Assembly: GCA_047495785.1 (NCBI GenBank)
Contig: JBLDXI010000001.1
Span: 3,286,001-3,350,000, forward strand
Direction of reading: 5' to 3'
DNA: 64,000 bases
Source: Lepidodermella squamata
Taxonomy: Eukaryota; Gastrotricha
The notes under the pieces were generated by a model, which worked only from the letters and a program-made list of their open reading frames with translations, was not told the origin of the DNA and made no database searches. Of this stretch, positions 1 through 10,863 are shown in pieces. Made by a program: the position numbers and the translations under genes. Numbering within the stretch: position 1 is the stretch's first letter; each line of letters opens with the position of its first letter.

Positions 1-2387
1 AATTTGGAACAGTCAGCAAATGCTCTTCCTAATAGTCACAAGCTACTACCTGTACGTTTCTACATCAAATCCTTTGAATAACATTTTTGGACGAAATATT
101 TTTCATTTACAGGAGGTCGGCCAAATGTTTCAAGGTGTAGGATTGTGCGATCAAGCTGTCAATTGCTATGTTCGGGTGAGTAATTATTTTCTTGATTTTT
201 CTAGCATTTATTGATTTTTTTTATGATTTCTTTAAGGCTGGTAAAATTAGGGAGGCTGTCGATTGCTGTATCCAGCTTAATTCATGGAGTAAAGCCGTTG
301 ATTTAGCCGAGAAACACGGCTTGTCTGACGTTCCGCTGATGCTGCCTCGTCTAGCTCAACAAATGATTGAACAAAATCGAATTATTTCAGCTACTGAACT
401 TTTCCGACGTGCCGAGCGTTTCCTCGACGCTGCTAAACTGCTATTCAAATGCGCAGATCGTCTCGCAGCGAGTAACACAACAAGTCCGATGTTGTTGAAG
501 AAAATTTACGTCCTAGCTGCGTTGTTGGTGGAGCGGCATCATGAGCGGATCAAGGACCAACAGAGGGCGGGTAGTGGCCAGGCGAGTCGACCTGGTGGAC
601 CGGCTGGTTCGGCTGCGTTGCGGAAGTCGTCGATGATGCCGGCAACGCTAGGGACTGGGTCGGCCAGGGCTTCGATGACGCGAAGCAGTATGCAATCAGT
701 GAGCGGAAAAACAGTCGATGTAAGCGAAATTTTCATGGAAACTTAACGATTTCACGACTTGCCTTAATTTAATCAATTTTTGATTATTAATTTCTTTTGG
801 GCCCTCCTGTTAACGGAACCAAATTTTACAACGTTAATTTGGCCTGAAACCACTTTTCAGAAATTCGGAAGATGTTATTATAGACCATCGTAATTCTAAA
901 TAAATTATTTTCAAATTCAGAATTCAGAATTCTGCACTAGTCGTTGCGTTCACCTTACAATTCATACGTTGTCCTGAATTCTTAGAATTATTTGAAAACC
1001 TAAATTTGGGAAATTTTGAGTTTGGTTCCGCAAAATTCAAATTAGATTCCGCTCACCTAAATTTTGTTCCACTAAAAGATTTTCTGATTCCTTTTCGAAA
1101 TGGGATTCATGCTTAGTGGAAATAGGGGTTATTCCAATTTTAAAGGGTCTACAATTATTTGCGCTACTAATTCAGAATTTGAGCGTTCTGGCACTACATT
1201 TTTTCAATTATATCCGATATTGGCTATTTTACCGATGCTGATGCCTCAGATGATCCTGGAACATATACTTTTTATTGAATGCTGGCTTCCCAGGCGATTG
1301 GAGACAGTTCGTTCTAATAATAACTATAAAATAATTTTATTAGAAGGTAGATATTTAGTGCCACACCATTATATACCTTGCATTTTAGGTGGTGTTTTTA
1401 CTTATACTATTTCCTGATTATAGGGTGACAAGAAACTGGAAAACCAATATTTAGGAGAAAACCAGTGCTTGACCCTCAAATTTAGCTGGAACCCTATACA
1501 TTTAGGATGGCCACTTGGTACACCGATTTATTCAATTTCGAAAATATTTTTGAATTTTTCAATGTGCTACTTATTTTATCCAATACATTTGTATGATTTC
1601 AGCCTACGCTGTCACTTGCTGGTTTATTAGCTGAGGATGCAGCTGTGGCGGCTTCCGGAGTCGGCGGTGATGCGCGATTAATCGATAACGCTTGGCGAGG
1701 CGCTGAAGCGTATCATTTCATGATTTTAGCCCATCGCCACCTTTATAAAGGCGATTACGATGCGGCCCACCGAACAGCTTTGTTGCTTCGAGACTACGAG
1801 GACTTCATTGGATCATTCAGACTGTACAGCCTAGTTGGTAAGCAGCCCTAAAATCTAGAATTAAATTTACTGGAATTTTCTGTCGAAAATAAAAAAATCA
1901 GAATATTTGCTCATTTCAGAATTAAAATTAGAATTTTCGAATGAAAAGCAATTTGAAAAAAATTGGCAAGATTTTAATTGATTGGTTGAACATTTTTAAT
2001 GCCTATATTTTTTTAGCTTTGTGTGCTGCAGCTAGCCGAAATTATGGCAGTTGCTCTGCAGCATTTTTGCGGCTCGAGTCTCTCGGCCCCGACCAGCTGC
2101 CTACGGCAAATAAGCAACAAATCGAAGAATTAGCCGTTGAAATTTTCGTCCGTCGCCCGCCGAAAGACACGCGTGCTACTATGGCAGCGTGCCCGAGCTG
2201 CGACGCTCAAATTCCGGACTGGTCAACGAGCTGCCCGAGCTGTTTCGCGAAATTCCCAGTTTGCGTTGTCTCCGGCCGACCGCTCTACCATTTCCAGTTC
2301 TGGGTCTGCGGCACCTGCAAACACCGAGCTTACGAACAAGAAATTCGCCGCTGCGTTCATTGCCCGCTTTGCCATACTGCAGTCTAA
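1..2387 (+). CDS. WDR35: WDR35/IFT121 intraflagellar transport protein, C-terminal part (5' end outside window)
   Basis: IFT121 is a subunit of the IFT-A complex, which drives retrograde transport in cilia. Five exons join in frame: 1-51, 113-175, 237-719, 1603-1837 and 2017-2387, giving the last 400 residues. The fragment has the family's helical TPR-like repeats (EVGQMFQGVGLCDQAVNCYV, then AVDCCIQLNSWSKAVDLAEK) and the diagnostic block NAWRGAEAYHFMILA, in the same order as vertebrate WDR35. It ends in the conserved cysteine-rich tail, with pairs CPSC, CPSC, CGTC and CPLCH, expected to bind zinc. The N-terminal WD40 propellers lie upstream of the window. A serine/glycine-rich linker at about 540-719 is less conserved. 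AATAAA signals occur at 2409-2414 and near 2585. Identification is by remembered family sequence and is strong; the 883-nt intron 720-1602 carries no recognised gene. Confidence 0.93.
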
Positions 2388-2682
2388 TATACGGCAGATT
2401 CCAATAGGAATAAAAATTTAAAGACTTGAATTCACTCATATTCACGTTTGAACCTGCATATACATTCAATAATTGTAACAAATAGCTGATGCTGTTAGCG
2501 AGTAAGGGACTAGACAGCAGGCTAAAAAATTGATCTCACTCTCATTTTTGTGCAGTATGAATTTTTGTGTTGTAACCGTGATAACAATAAACTATTGTAA
2601 CAACGGAATAGCCCGAGTTTTTTCTCCTCTGAATTTTGAATGTGTAGAAATTACTGTTCTCTGCAGATCCAATAGGACGGAA

Positions 2683-3947
2683 CTATAGACTTGGGACTAA
2701 TAGATATGGACTCGAAACTTGCTGATAAACACATGCAAAAATGTTCTGACCGACGAGTTGGATGAAAAAGTGTTGAAAAACTGACAAGCTGACGCACGAG
2801 TGCAAAAAGTAGCGGATTAAAAATAATGAATGCCTACAAATCTGCATCCGCCCATTATGAGGCGATTTTCGGTCATGTTCGGAAGTTAAGGAGAGCTTGG
2901 TTAATTCATTTAGTAACTTTTTGAGTTATAAATTGAATATTTGAAAAGCTTGTCTCCTGACGAGTGCATTGATATGAGTCACTAAGGGCGCCCCAAAGGT
3001 AACTTTTCAGCTAAAATGGCAATTTCGATAGGCCTCTAATCACGAAAAATAAATAACCTTTTCTTCCGCTGTCTTGAGCCATTCCACCATTTCATATATG
3101 ACTTTTTGGTAGTCTAAGAATTTTAAAATTTCACACTATTATGCCCAGGGTAAGAAAACGTTTCGTTTGACCCACGGTTAATAGGGAAATAGGTCAGTAA
3201 AAAGACTATTTTCATTTTTCGATATTCGAACGAGACATTTCAGCGCGTTGATCCCTGAAATAAATCGATTGCAAATTTGCGTCTATATATCAGAGTTTGA
3301 CCGATTTGCAATGAAAATTAGGAGGAGAATTACGTTTTGGGAAGGGCAATCATAGAAAATGAGTGGGAACAGTAACCGGCCCTGGAAACCTTCCAAATAT
3401 GAAATGTCCACTGCCCATGATCATAGGTCGCACAATCGAAAGATGGTTGATAAATTCGCAGGCCTTGCCTGGCTGGCCTCAACGGCAAGCTTTCGAAGGA
3501 TCCCTACTACCTTGCCAAAAAATCGAAATCCGAGCGGGAATCGAAATGCAACGCTGTTTGGTTCTTTCTAAACTCAATTTTGCGTGAGATTGGCTTAATG
3601 AGCGCACTGAATTTTCAAGTTGAATTTTCAAGTTGTAAAATAAAAGACTGAAATTTCGGATTTTCTTAAATATTTTTATATCATTGCACGCATCTTGAGT
3701 TGCTCTTTCCAAATATGTACACCATTTTTATTTCCGATTATTTTCCGTTTGGCTATAATGGCCTTAACGAGTAGCACTAGGCATTTTTAGCTCTATAATG
3801 GGCAGATGCGGCTTTAACGCATCAAACTTAATGTTTGCGACCACTTTTTGCCTCAAACACATGGCGCACGCGAAACGGATTATTTTCATTCCTCAGAACC
3901 TTTTTCACTGAGTTTCGAGTCCATCTCTATTAGTCCCAAGACTATAG
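2683..3947. mobile_element. Non-autonomous DNA transposon with 37-bp terminal inverted repeats
   Basis: The first 37 bases (2683-2719, starting CTATAGACTTGGGACTAATA) recur inverted at 3911-3947 with about two mismatches. The 1265-bp interval contains no credible transposase, only short overlapping open frames, so it looks like a deletion derivative or MITE-like element. Inside the ends there is further loose inverted similarity. I see no clear target-site duplication, so the exact outer boundary and the superfamily are uncertain. Confidence 0.7.
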
Positions 3948-4763
3948 AGAGCTACGAATGACTAATCCCTAACACGAAAATGGTTCGAACATAAGCTGAT
4001 TAATTCGCTAAACAAGAGCATTGCGAAACGGAAAAGGTCAAGTTCGTGCATTCAGAATCTTCAAAAATCTAGAATTATGAATGTGTTGAGTAATACTATG
4101 GTATTTGGCTACTACTTGGCCTTGAATAGGACTTACTTTAACGGCGGATGACTTGGGACGATATCTGTTATTCAGCCTTTGCTCTAAAATTGGGCAACAG
4201 GTATGCAACAGGTATGCAACAGGTATTAGAAGTGGCTTCTAATTTTTCTACAAATTTCGAGAATTTTGTTTATAATTTATGGAAACGCGCTTGACTAACT
4301 TAGGAAAATTAGCCGGTAATTTTTTGCACCCTTTTGGATATGCAGCTACCTGGTAATTCCAATTTCTCACTTCAAATTTGTGTGAAATTGGGAAAAAAAT
4401 AATTTTAAAAGATTTTTTAAATTTTTATAAAAGAGCAAGATCTGTTTTTTAAAGACCAATAAAACTGACGCTTTTTCTGCTCGCATATTCCCATACTAAA
4501 ATTACAGTATTTTTACCAGATTTCTGTCTTTTCTTTGATTCAGAGAGGGTAAAGGTAAAAGAATACCCATGCGTATACCACACCACCTGTTGATCGCCTG
4601 ACTCTTTGCATTAGCGTCCCAAAAATGATAAAATGCTAGGAAATTGTTATTTCACAGGCTGGTGACACCTGTGTTTGCTGAGGCGCCAGATTGTTACTAA
4701 AAATAGAGATCGTTAAATTGGATAAAATTTATCGTTACTGAAATTTTGAGCTCGATGCAGATA

Positions 4764-4855
4764 AATAAGTAATTTAGATGGGGTCATAAAACCGATAAGT
4801 AATTTAGATGGGGTCATTAAACCGATAAGTAATTTAGTCATAAAACCGATAAGTT
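4764..4855. repeat. Tandem repeat, 30-bp unit, about 3 copies
   Basis: The unit AAGTAATTTAGATGGGGTCA followed by TAAAACCGAT occurs twice almost exactly (4764-4793, 4794-4823). A third copy lacks the GATGGGG part and a fourth is cut short. The near identity of the first two points to recent slippage or unequal exchange. Confidence 0.8.
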
Positions 4856-5359
4856 GTAAATTTTATTATAGTTCGAAAATTTCACACTGATTTGAGGGCC
4901 GTAAGGCCCAAATTGACAGGCGAGGTGAAACCGAGCTCTTTTCCGAGGCGTAGCCGAGGATTTTAAATACACGTCCGAGGCTAAGCCGAGGTTCTGCTGT
5001 TTTAGCTTTCGTTAAGTTTTAATTTTTTATTCTTCATTTGGAATTTTGGAGTCTTATTTTGAACGATTATTTTGAATTTTCTCTTGCCTATTTTTGGTTT
5101 TCCGGGAAAGCGTAGCGAGCACCATTTGCTTGACTACATTGAAATTGATGTTGCATCGACAAACAAATTTTGCAAAATGAAATGAAGAAACAAATGAGCT
5201 TCAAGATTCACGAGCAGCATCAGGTGTTGTTTTTCAACCTGATGTTACCCTACAAACATAATTGTGGCCTCATTTGTTGGTAAATATTGCAACTCCACCT
5301 GATTCTCAGCAAAAATTTTTAAATCGTCAAGCGATCAACATCTGGTGTTGTATACGAAT

Positions 5360-5527
5360 TGTTATGCATCCTCGCTCTCCGCAATAGCCGCTCGTGCCCC
5401 GACTCGGCTGGCGCCTCGTCTTTTTGGGACTCGGCTGGCGCCTCGTCAGAATTTTATTGACTCGGCTGACGCCTCGTCAGATAAAATTCAGCACGAGCGG
5501 CTATCGCCGAGAGCTTGTATGATAACA
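5360..5527. repeat. GC-rich tandem repeat inside an imperfect inverted repeat
   Basis: GACTCGGCTGGCGCCTCGTC occurs at 5401-5420 and 5428-5447, with a one-base variant at 5459-5478. The array is bracketed by inverted arms, about 5360-5397 and 5491-5527, sharing the perfect core ATAGCCGCTCGTGC. This looks like a small foldback or transposon end. Its GC content is well above the surrounding DNA. Confidence 0.75.
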
Positions 5528-5934
5528 TACTCTTATTTGCATTAAAAACTATTCTATTATTACAAATAGCCCTACAACCTACAACGACATCATTGTTCAA
5601 CGGCTATAAACTTCCTAATAATCTGGGTTTTTGAGCGTTTTCGTTCATATTGCCTTCGATATTTCAGAAAAATCTGCAAGTTTGAAGAGTCAGCCAAGTC
5701 ATGAGACATGATAAATTCCTAGCATCGCAAAAAGTCAATATATCGATTTCACACTGCTCATAACAGAGCCCACGGTTCATTCAGTTCCGCTTACTTTTAT
5801 TTCCTACCACGGAAATGAATGGTAGGGAGGTACGAGATTGCAAACATCAAGTTTATAAATTTGAATCATTCGTTAAATTTTCAACTCCGCGTCCACCTGA
5901 GCTCCGAAAATTCGGCGTTAGTTCCAGCTCAATC

Positions 5935-6582
5935 ATGCAATCAACAACCTGCCAGATTTTTGCGGCACTCGTTTTCGCGGTGAGCATTGGAGTAGTGGCA
6001 TCTGACGTCTGCTTCTATAATTCGGCATTTGACAACGCTGGTCTCACATGCAAATCAGAGAATCCGATTTTCAGCTCCAAGAGGAAAATAGAATGCAACT
6101 GGACGGCTGACGCAGTTGAAAATCCGGCTGTCTTTTACACGATCTCAATCACGCATCAGGCGTGTAAGGAACAAACACCCTGCGGACGAAATTGCAGGAA
6201 ATGCTCACTGTTTGCAAACGCTTACGATGTCGCCAATGAAACTGTGTTTGGAAGCCACTACAAGTACGATGGATCATCAGAGTTATACATAGTTAGCATT
6301 TGAATGAAGTAGAAAGGGATTTAATTAATCTTCATTTTTCAGGTTACAGTAACTCGTATCTGCGGGAATATCACGCAAGTGATAACATCACAAGTGGATG
6401 CAGGCCTGACCTTAGTTGAAGGAGGCATATTATTCATTTTCTTATCCCTGCTGACTTGCTGTACGAAGGTAATATGCTGCTGCAGAACAAGAAAGCCGTT
6501 TCCAATGGCTCCATTCGGGCAGCAGCAGATGTATTACGGCGTTTTCAACCCAACTCCGCAGCAGTACATACCTCTGAGATGA
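5935..6582 (+). CDS. Cysteine-rich type I membrane protein, paralogue 1 (unrecognised family)
   Basis: Two exons, 5935-6291 and 6343-6582, encode 198 residues. I chose the ATG at 5935, not the in-frame one at 5815, because the paralogue at 17200 starts at the matching codon and has no ATG further upstream. The protein has a signal peptide (about 1-23), an ectodomain with eight cysteines and sequons NWT, NET and NIT, one membrane helix starting near EGGILFIFLSLL, a membrane-proximal CCC cluster, and a short tail PFGQQQMYYGVFNPTPQQY. The family and function are not known to me; Shisa-like adaptors have a similar plan, but that resemblance is only in layout. The intron donor is GTTAGC where the other copies have GTAAGC or GTGAGA, so splicing may be weak. 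Without splicing the frame stops four codons into the intron. Promoter-proximal DNA (5546-5934) is shared with paralogue 2. Confidence 0.8.
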
Positions 6583-6753
6583 CCAGGTTTATCTCGGACT
6601 TGCTGCGGAAACTGGTCCTGCTGCTGAGGAAACGGAGAAAAAATGAATTTCAAGTGAACTACCTCTCTGAAACCCATCGGTTCGTTGGGCTGTACCAAAC
6701 ACCTTATCCCAGTGATCATTTTTTGTTCTGATTTAATCTTGATACACTCTGTC

Positions 6754-7088
6754 GTCGCGTTGCGTTTGAAAGGGGCCGTTGTAGTTTTATTATTGCTGCA
6801 ATAAGCTACAAAAAACTAATATGGCCCAAAATTTATATCGTTATGCTCCTCTCGAATTGACCAGTCCAATGATGCAGGTTGTATAAACACTATTACTTTC
6901 TCAGCCATTCAAAACCGGAATTGATCATAATCGTGTTCCATTTATATTATCGCCACCAATCTACAGTATTTCCATTATTGCTATTCTCACCAACAGCAGC
7001 GCCCAATGGGAATCAGTTAATAAATTGCCGCCTTTTATTGATCTGATGGCTCCTGCTCAGCAGACCGTTGTCAAGTGATATAAGGGTG
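6754..7088 (+). repeat. Repeated segment, copy A (broken coding-like frame)
   Basis: This roughly 335-bp stretch matches 15962-16298 in inverted orientation. An open frame from ATG 6821 to the stop at 7076-7078 is interrupted by TAA at 6884. Near its end SSAQWESVNKLPPFIDL corresponds to SSAQWESDNELPFLIDL in copy B, with the stop codon at the same place and many third-base differences. I do not recognise the product. It could be the 3' part of a retroelement or host gene that was copied with the flanking paralogues. Confidence 0.6.
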
Positions 7089-7193
7089 TATGACTTTTAC
7101 ATAAGACTTGCAGTCATTGGAATTACTAAAATTGCGCATTTAGAATTTACAGGTTTCAGCGCCAAAAAGTTGCGCTCAGTGTGCGACTTTCAA

Positions 7194-7234
7194 GGGGGGG
7201 ATGGGGGGATCATCCCCCCCCCCCCCCCCCCCCC
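7194..7234. repeat. G-run/C-run hairpin with a 21-base C tract
   Basis: Seven G (7194-7200), AT, six G, then ATCAT and 21 consecutive C (7214-7234). The part 7203-7219 is a perfect palindrome around a single C. The stretch can form a hairpin, and the G runs could form a quadruplex. The exact C count may be unreliable because sequencing and assembly slip on such tracts. Confidence 0.85.
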
Positions 7235-7846
7235 AGCTCGGCGGGGCCAAACAACAAAATGAGAATTTATCCTACTGTTTTGTTAATTTTGGAAGGTTCT
7301 GGGACGTGTTTTAGTGGAAATTTTCCATAATTTTCCCGCTTCGCTCGGTTATAAGCCGAAATGACTCGTCATTTTGGCAAATACAGCAAACAAGTTTTTT
7401 CCATCCCTGGGAGCTCGGGGATCGAAGATCGCACCCTGGTTGCGCTTTTCAGTTCCCAATTTTATCCATATATTCAAGTGAAAAGTCTACCGTCGTTTGG
7501 GGTGAAATGGGCATGAAGCCAATAATTCACGATTTTTCAAAATTTCAAAATGCCTAATATATCAATCAAATATATTATCAGCTATAGTGATCAGGGCCCC
7601 TCTTATCGCTTCATGAGAATTTGAAATTAATTTCTAGCATTAATTGGCAGCTAAGCCAAATAAAAAGATCCATTTCCTGCTCGAGAAAAAGTATTTTTAT
7701 TAAAATATTTTTCTTATTTGATTACAATTTCGGCTTCGACTTCTTTGATGAGAATGCTCAGTTAAATTTATTATTTTTGGGTCTGAGGTTCCAAGCTGCA
7801 GAAATTAAGGTGGATAACCCGCGGACAAAGTCAATTATTTCCGGCC

Positions 7847-7890
7847 GAACATCGTGGAATGTTCGGGAAGGCTTAGTCCTGACACTACCC
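7847..7890. promoter_or_regulatory. Heat-shock-element cluster in a repeat, copy 1
   Basis: GAATGTTCGGGAA at 7857-7869 is a perfect three-unit HSE (GAAnnTTCnnGAA), with another GAA in phase at 7847. The segment around it, from TCGTGGAATGTTC through GGCTTAGTCCTGACAC, recurs near 10338 in the same orientation. No TATA box or gene start is evident beside this copy. Confidence 0.6.
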
Positions 7891-8106
7891 TCCCTCGAAG
7901 CCGACGGCTTCCAGACGTCGCTGCTCGATTCCTATTTCCTTGGGGAGCATGGGCGGCGGTCCTCCAGGCTCGAGATCGATTGGACGCTCGTATGACCAAT
8001 GTTGTGGCATAGCTAGAGCCAGGTGACTTCGAGATCTGATGTTGCAACGAGTCCTGCTGCACTCAAATTCAAACATGCTGGACCTCTGAACATTGGGGGT
8101 TATAGT

Positions 8107-8272
8107 GAATTCATTACCTAAATATTTAATTTCGTACCAAAGTCATTTAATTCAGTACCAAATCATTAAATTCATTACCAAAATGCTGAATTCCTTACCA
8201 AACCTAAAATCATTGAATTTAGTACCAAATCTATTTAATTCTGTACCAAAACTCATTTAATTCAGTACCAAC
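8107..8272. repeat. Degenerate tandem array, about 20-bp unit
   Basis: Seven to eight imperfect copies of ATTTAATTCAGTACCAAA-like units lie head to tail with variable spacing of roughly 17 to 28 bases. No coding potential. Confidence 0.75.
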
Positions 8273-8439
8273 ATGGGTTTAAACCAGAAATTCATTTTAT
8301 TTGATCCTTCATATTCCTACATCATCAAAATCGTCGTTTTTGCTCAAAAAGATCAAATAAACTTGTCATTCGTACTCCAGCGCGGAGCCGACTCTTTTAG
8401 GCCGGCCGACTGGGTTTTTATCATTACCCCGCTCAGTTC

Positions 8440-9740
8440 CACGACCACTAGTGGTAGACGAACTAGCGGTAGTGGTACTAGGCGAAGTCGCCATCATGAA
8501 ACTGAGTGCATTCGATTATGCCTGGAAGTCGGCCAACAATCGTACGCATGGCCACCCTTACTCGACAAGTTTCTTCCTTCTTAAATACACCGTTCTCTCC
8601 CCCCAAGCCATTGTCGGTTGTGCAAAAAGGCGCCCAACCTTCGTACCATCCCCTTAACGTTCCGTCCTGATACATTCGTTTGAAATGCACCAAGAAGTCA
8701 CCCATGTAGGGTTTCTTGGACCATTTGGCCTGAAACAGCTTGCTCGCTGTCGAATTCAACCGAATCTTTTGCAAGTTGAACCTGTTGTAGGTCCTTTTTC
8801 ACCTGGCGCCAAAGACCCTTTCTTCGCAGTGCGATAATTCTGGTCTTGCAGACCTTTTGAACATGGAACCAGCGCATATACCGAGAGCACGCGGGAATTC
8901 AGCTTCGGCCGCAGCAGTGATTCCCGGGCAACCGTCGCCCAGGACGAATCTGACGATATCTTCAAGCTCTTCAGGATCTTCGCACGTTCGAACGAGCTGA
9001 TAACCCTCTGTAAAAGCAATGAATCGATTAAATGCTGGCATAAGGATTATAAATTCGATTAAAAAACCTTTCAAAGCTTGAAAAGGGCCTGATAGCACTC
9101 CTTCTCCTCCCCACTAGCAATGGCAAACATTACGGTATGAAACTTTCTCTTTTGATCTGAAACACCGGCAACCAAAAGCGGAACGTTGTCCGGATCCCGG
9201 ATTATCGCATCGGTCGCATCGGTTTGCAAATTTTTTGCAAATCTGTTCAGAAACTTTTAATCTCACAAGGCTGATGCTTTTTCAGATTTAAAATACCGCA
9301 GTTTTTTGAGCATTTTCCTGGACGAATAACAAATCGCGAAAGGCGCGGGATCTTCTTCACCAATCCAGCGCTTGACAATGAAAGCTTTGTCTTCTTCTTC
9401 TGGCCCAGGTACTTGGGAATACGGTTCGGTGATTTCCATTAGTTCGACAGAATCGGGAGTACCCACTGCTGTGACCTTCTGGCCACTGATCGTTTTTCGC
9501 CGGTAAACCAGTGCGTTGCTGAACTGTCTCCGTCGCTGGCAACTTGCTTTCGTGCAGCTTCTCCTTCACCGTCTTGGCTGACCAGCCTTTTCTCGCTGCT
9601 TCCATGAGCAAGTTGTGTACTGCTGGCTGGAATCGGAAAGTTTCGTTCTCAGGATTAATCAGCTGGTGATCGTGTTCAATGGCTTCATTCTCGGGCACTT
9701 CGTTCTCTTCATCGCTTGAATCGTCATCGGAAGCAGAATC
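8440..9740 (-). pseudogene. MULE (Mutator-like) transposase remnant
   Basis: Read on the minus strand, successive open pieces give an acidic N-terminal segment and helical region (about 9740-9510), IVKRWIGEEDPAPFAICYS (near 9370), then a DDE-type core starting LQTDATDAI and FHTVMFAIASGEE (about 9240-9090). After a probable short intron ending TTTTACAG near 9053 come RFVLGDGCPGITAAAEAEFP and FLVHFKRMYQ. The C-terminal TTDNGLGGEN corresponds to the MULE GLExxN motif, with glycine where the catalytic glutamate is expected. Reading frame changes at least three times (about 9500, 8870, 8770), so the gene is dead. Known MULE transposases act in cut-and-paste transposition in the nucleus. A heat-shock-type promoter lies about 500 bp upstream (10277-10355). 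Confidence 0.75.
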
Positions 9741-10276
9741 ATGCTGCCTGTTCTTGTTTACATAGAAAACAGCCTGTCCGGGTTCGTCGAAATCTTGAGT
9801 TCTTGGGTTCGTGGAGTAACACGATTTTCCAACGTCGCCAGCACGGGTGATAGTTTTCCTTGTTGGCGTAGGAGCATTTCAAGAAATAGGAAGGGTGTCT
9901 TACATTGCCTAGAAGAAGAAATGTTTGAAAAATGGGGAATTTTAGAAAGTAATTCGAAATAACCTTTGGTCAAGAAGCTATTTCACCGATTTGTTCACCG
10001 ATGAAATCGAGCCGATCAATGGTAGCTTCGCATCGACCATTAAATCCAACGAATTGAGCATGGAGTTCGGTGAATTTCATTATGGAGAGATTCAGGGACT
10101 TGGTAGCTTGGTAGGAAAGGCAATTGGTAGCTACTCAATAGCAAGAGATCGTATTATCATGTAAGGAGCGGATTAAAAACGAGAAGCTGTTTGCTAGGTG
10201 TTGCCTTTATTGGAACGAGAGCAAGTAACTTTCGTACAATAATACGATCTGAAGCTAACAAAAAGCAAAAGGTCTT

Positions 10277-10355
10277 TATAAATGTCTATGGAATAATCTG
10301 GAACATAGAAGGTTCCAGAACATGGAAGGTTCCCGAATCGTGGAATGTTCTGGAA
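10277..10355 (-). promoter_or_regulatory. Candidate heat-shock promoter: HSE array plus TATA box, facing the MULE remnant
   Basis: Three perfect HSEs lie in a row: GAAGGTTCCAGAA (10308-10320), GAAGGTTCCCGAA (10325-10337) and GAATGTTCTGGAA (10343-10355). On the minus strand they are followed within about 25 bases by TTTATAAAG (about 10277-10285), so the arrangement points toward the transposase remnant. The last HSE belongs to the repeat shared with 7847-7890. HSF binding is inferred from the motif only. Confidence 0.55.
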
Positions 10356-10863
10356 GGCTTAGTCCTGACACCTGACAGTCCTGAAGGGGCGACGGTTGCG
10401 CAATCGGGGCGGCTTTGTTTACAGAGGGCGCGCTTATTTAAAAGGAGGGCTGCGATTAAACGAGGGCGACGTTTTACATTTTGGGGCGACAGATTTTATT
10501 TATCCGCTTTCCATAATATCTCAGCGACGGATCGTAAAACACTGAATTTACGATTTCAGGTTGAAAGATTGATCAAAAATGATCAATATAAGGAATAAAA
10601 ACACCACCCGCCGGATATCCAGGCGTTGCCAAAATAGTAACAAAACCCAAAATTATAGCCCCAGCTAATTTTTGGAGAATTATGTTTATTTTTAATCATA
10701 ATTTTTTAAATAATTGCAATACTGTGCATTTGATTGCAAAAAAGCATAACAATTAGCACGCGAGTGTCATATTATTTTCTATGTGAGTAGCATTATTGTT
10801 TTCGTCACTTTTATTTGCATCTAAATCGTAGTATAAGTCGCATATACAGTATACTAAACCGCA

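Larger units (their letters stand above)
3948..5545. other. Intergenic stretch with several short repeat arrays, no gene seen
   Basis: No convincing coding sequence. It holds three tandem copies of GTATGCAACAG (about 4195-4225), a 30-bp tandem unit (4764-4855), two copies of a TCCGAGGC-TAAGCCGAGG-like motif around 4940-4995, and a GC-rich tandem plus inverted repeat at 5360-5527. Together these suggest decayed transposon ends rather than regulatory DNA. Confidence 0.5.

Noticed and set aside
539-736. Minus-strand 65-codon frame inside WDR35
   Set aside because: Shadow of the conserved plus-strand exon.
1100-1417. 105-codon frame within the fourth WDR35 intron
   Set aside because: Lies between two exons that splice cleanly to give the conserved protein, and it has no recognisable features.
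4195-5527. CRISPR-like or regularly spaced repeat array
   Set aside because: The repeats are adjacent tandem units without unique spacers, in a eukaryotic genome.
5815-5934. Upstream in-frame ATG extending paralogue 1 by 40 residues
   Set aside because: The matching position in paralogue 2 is ATA, not ATG, and the extension would bury the signal peptide.
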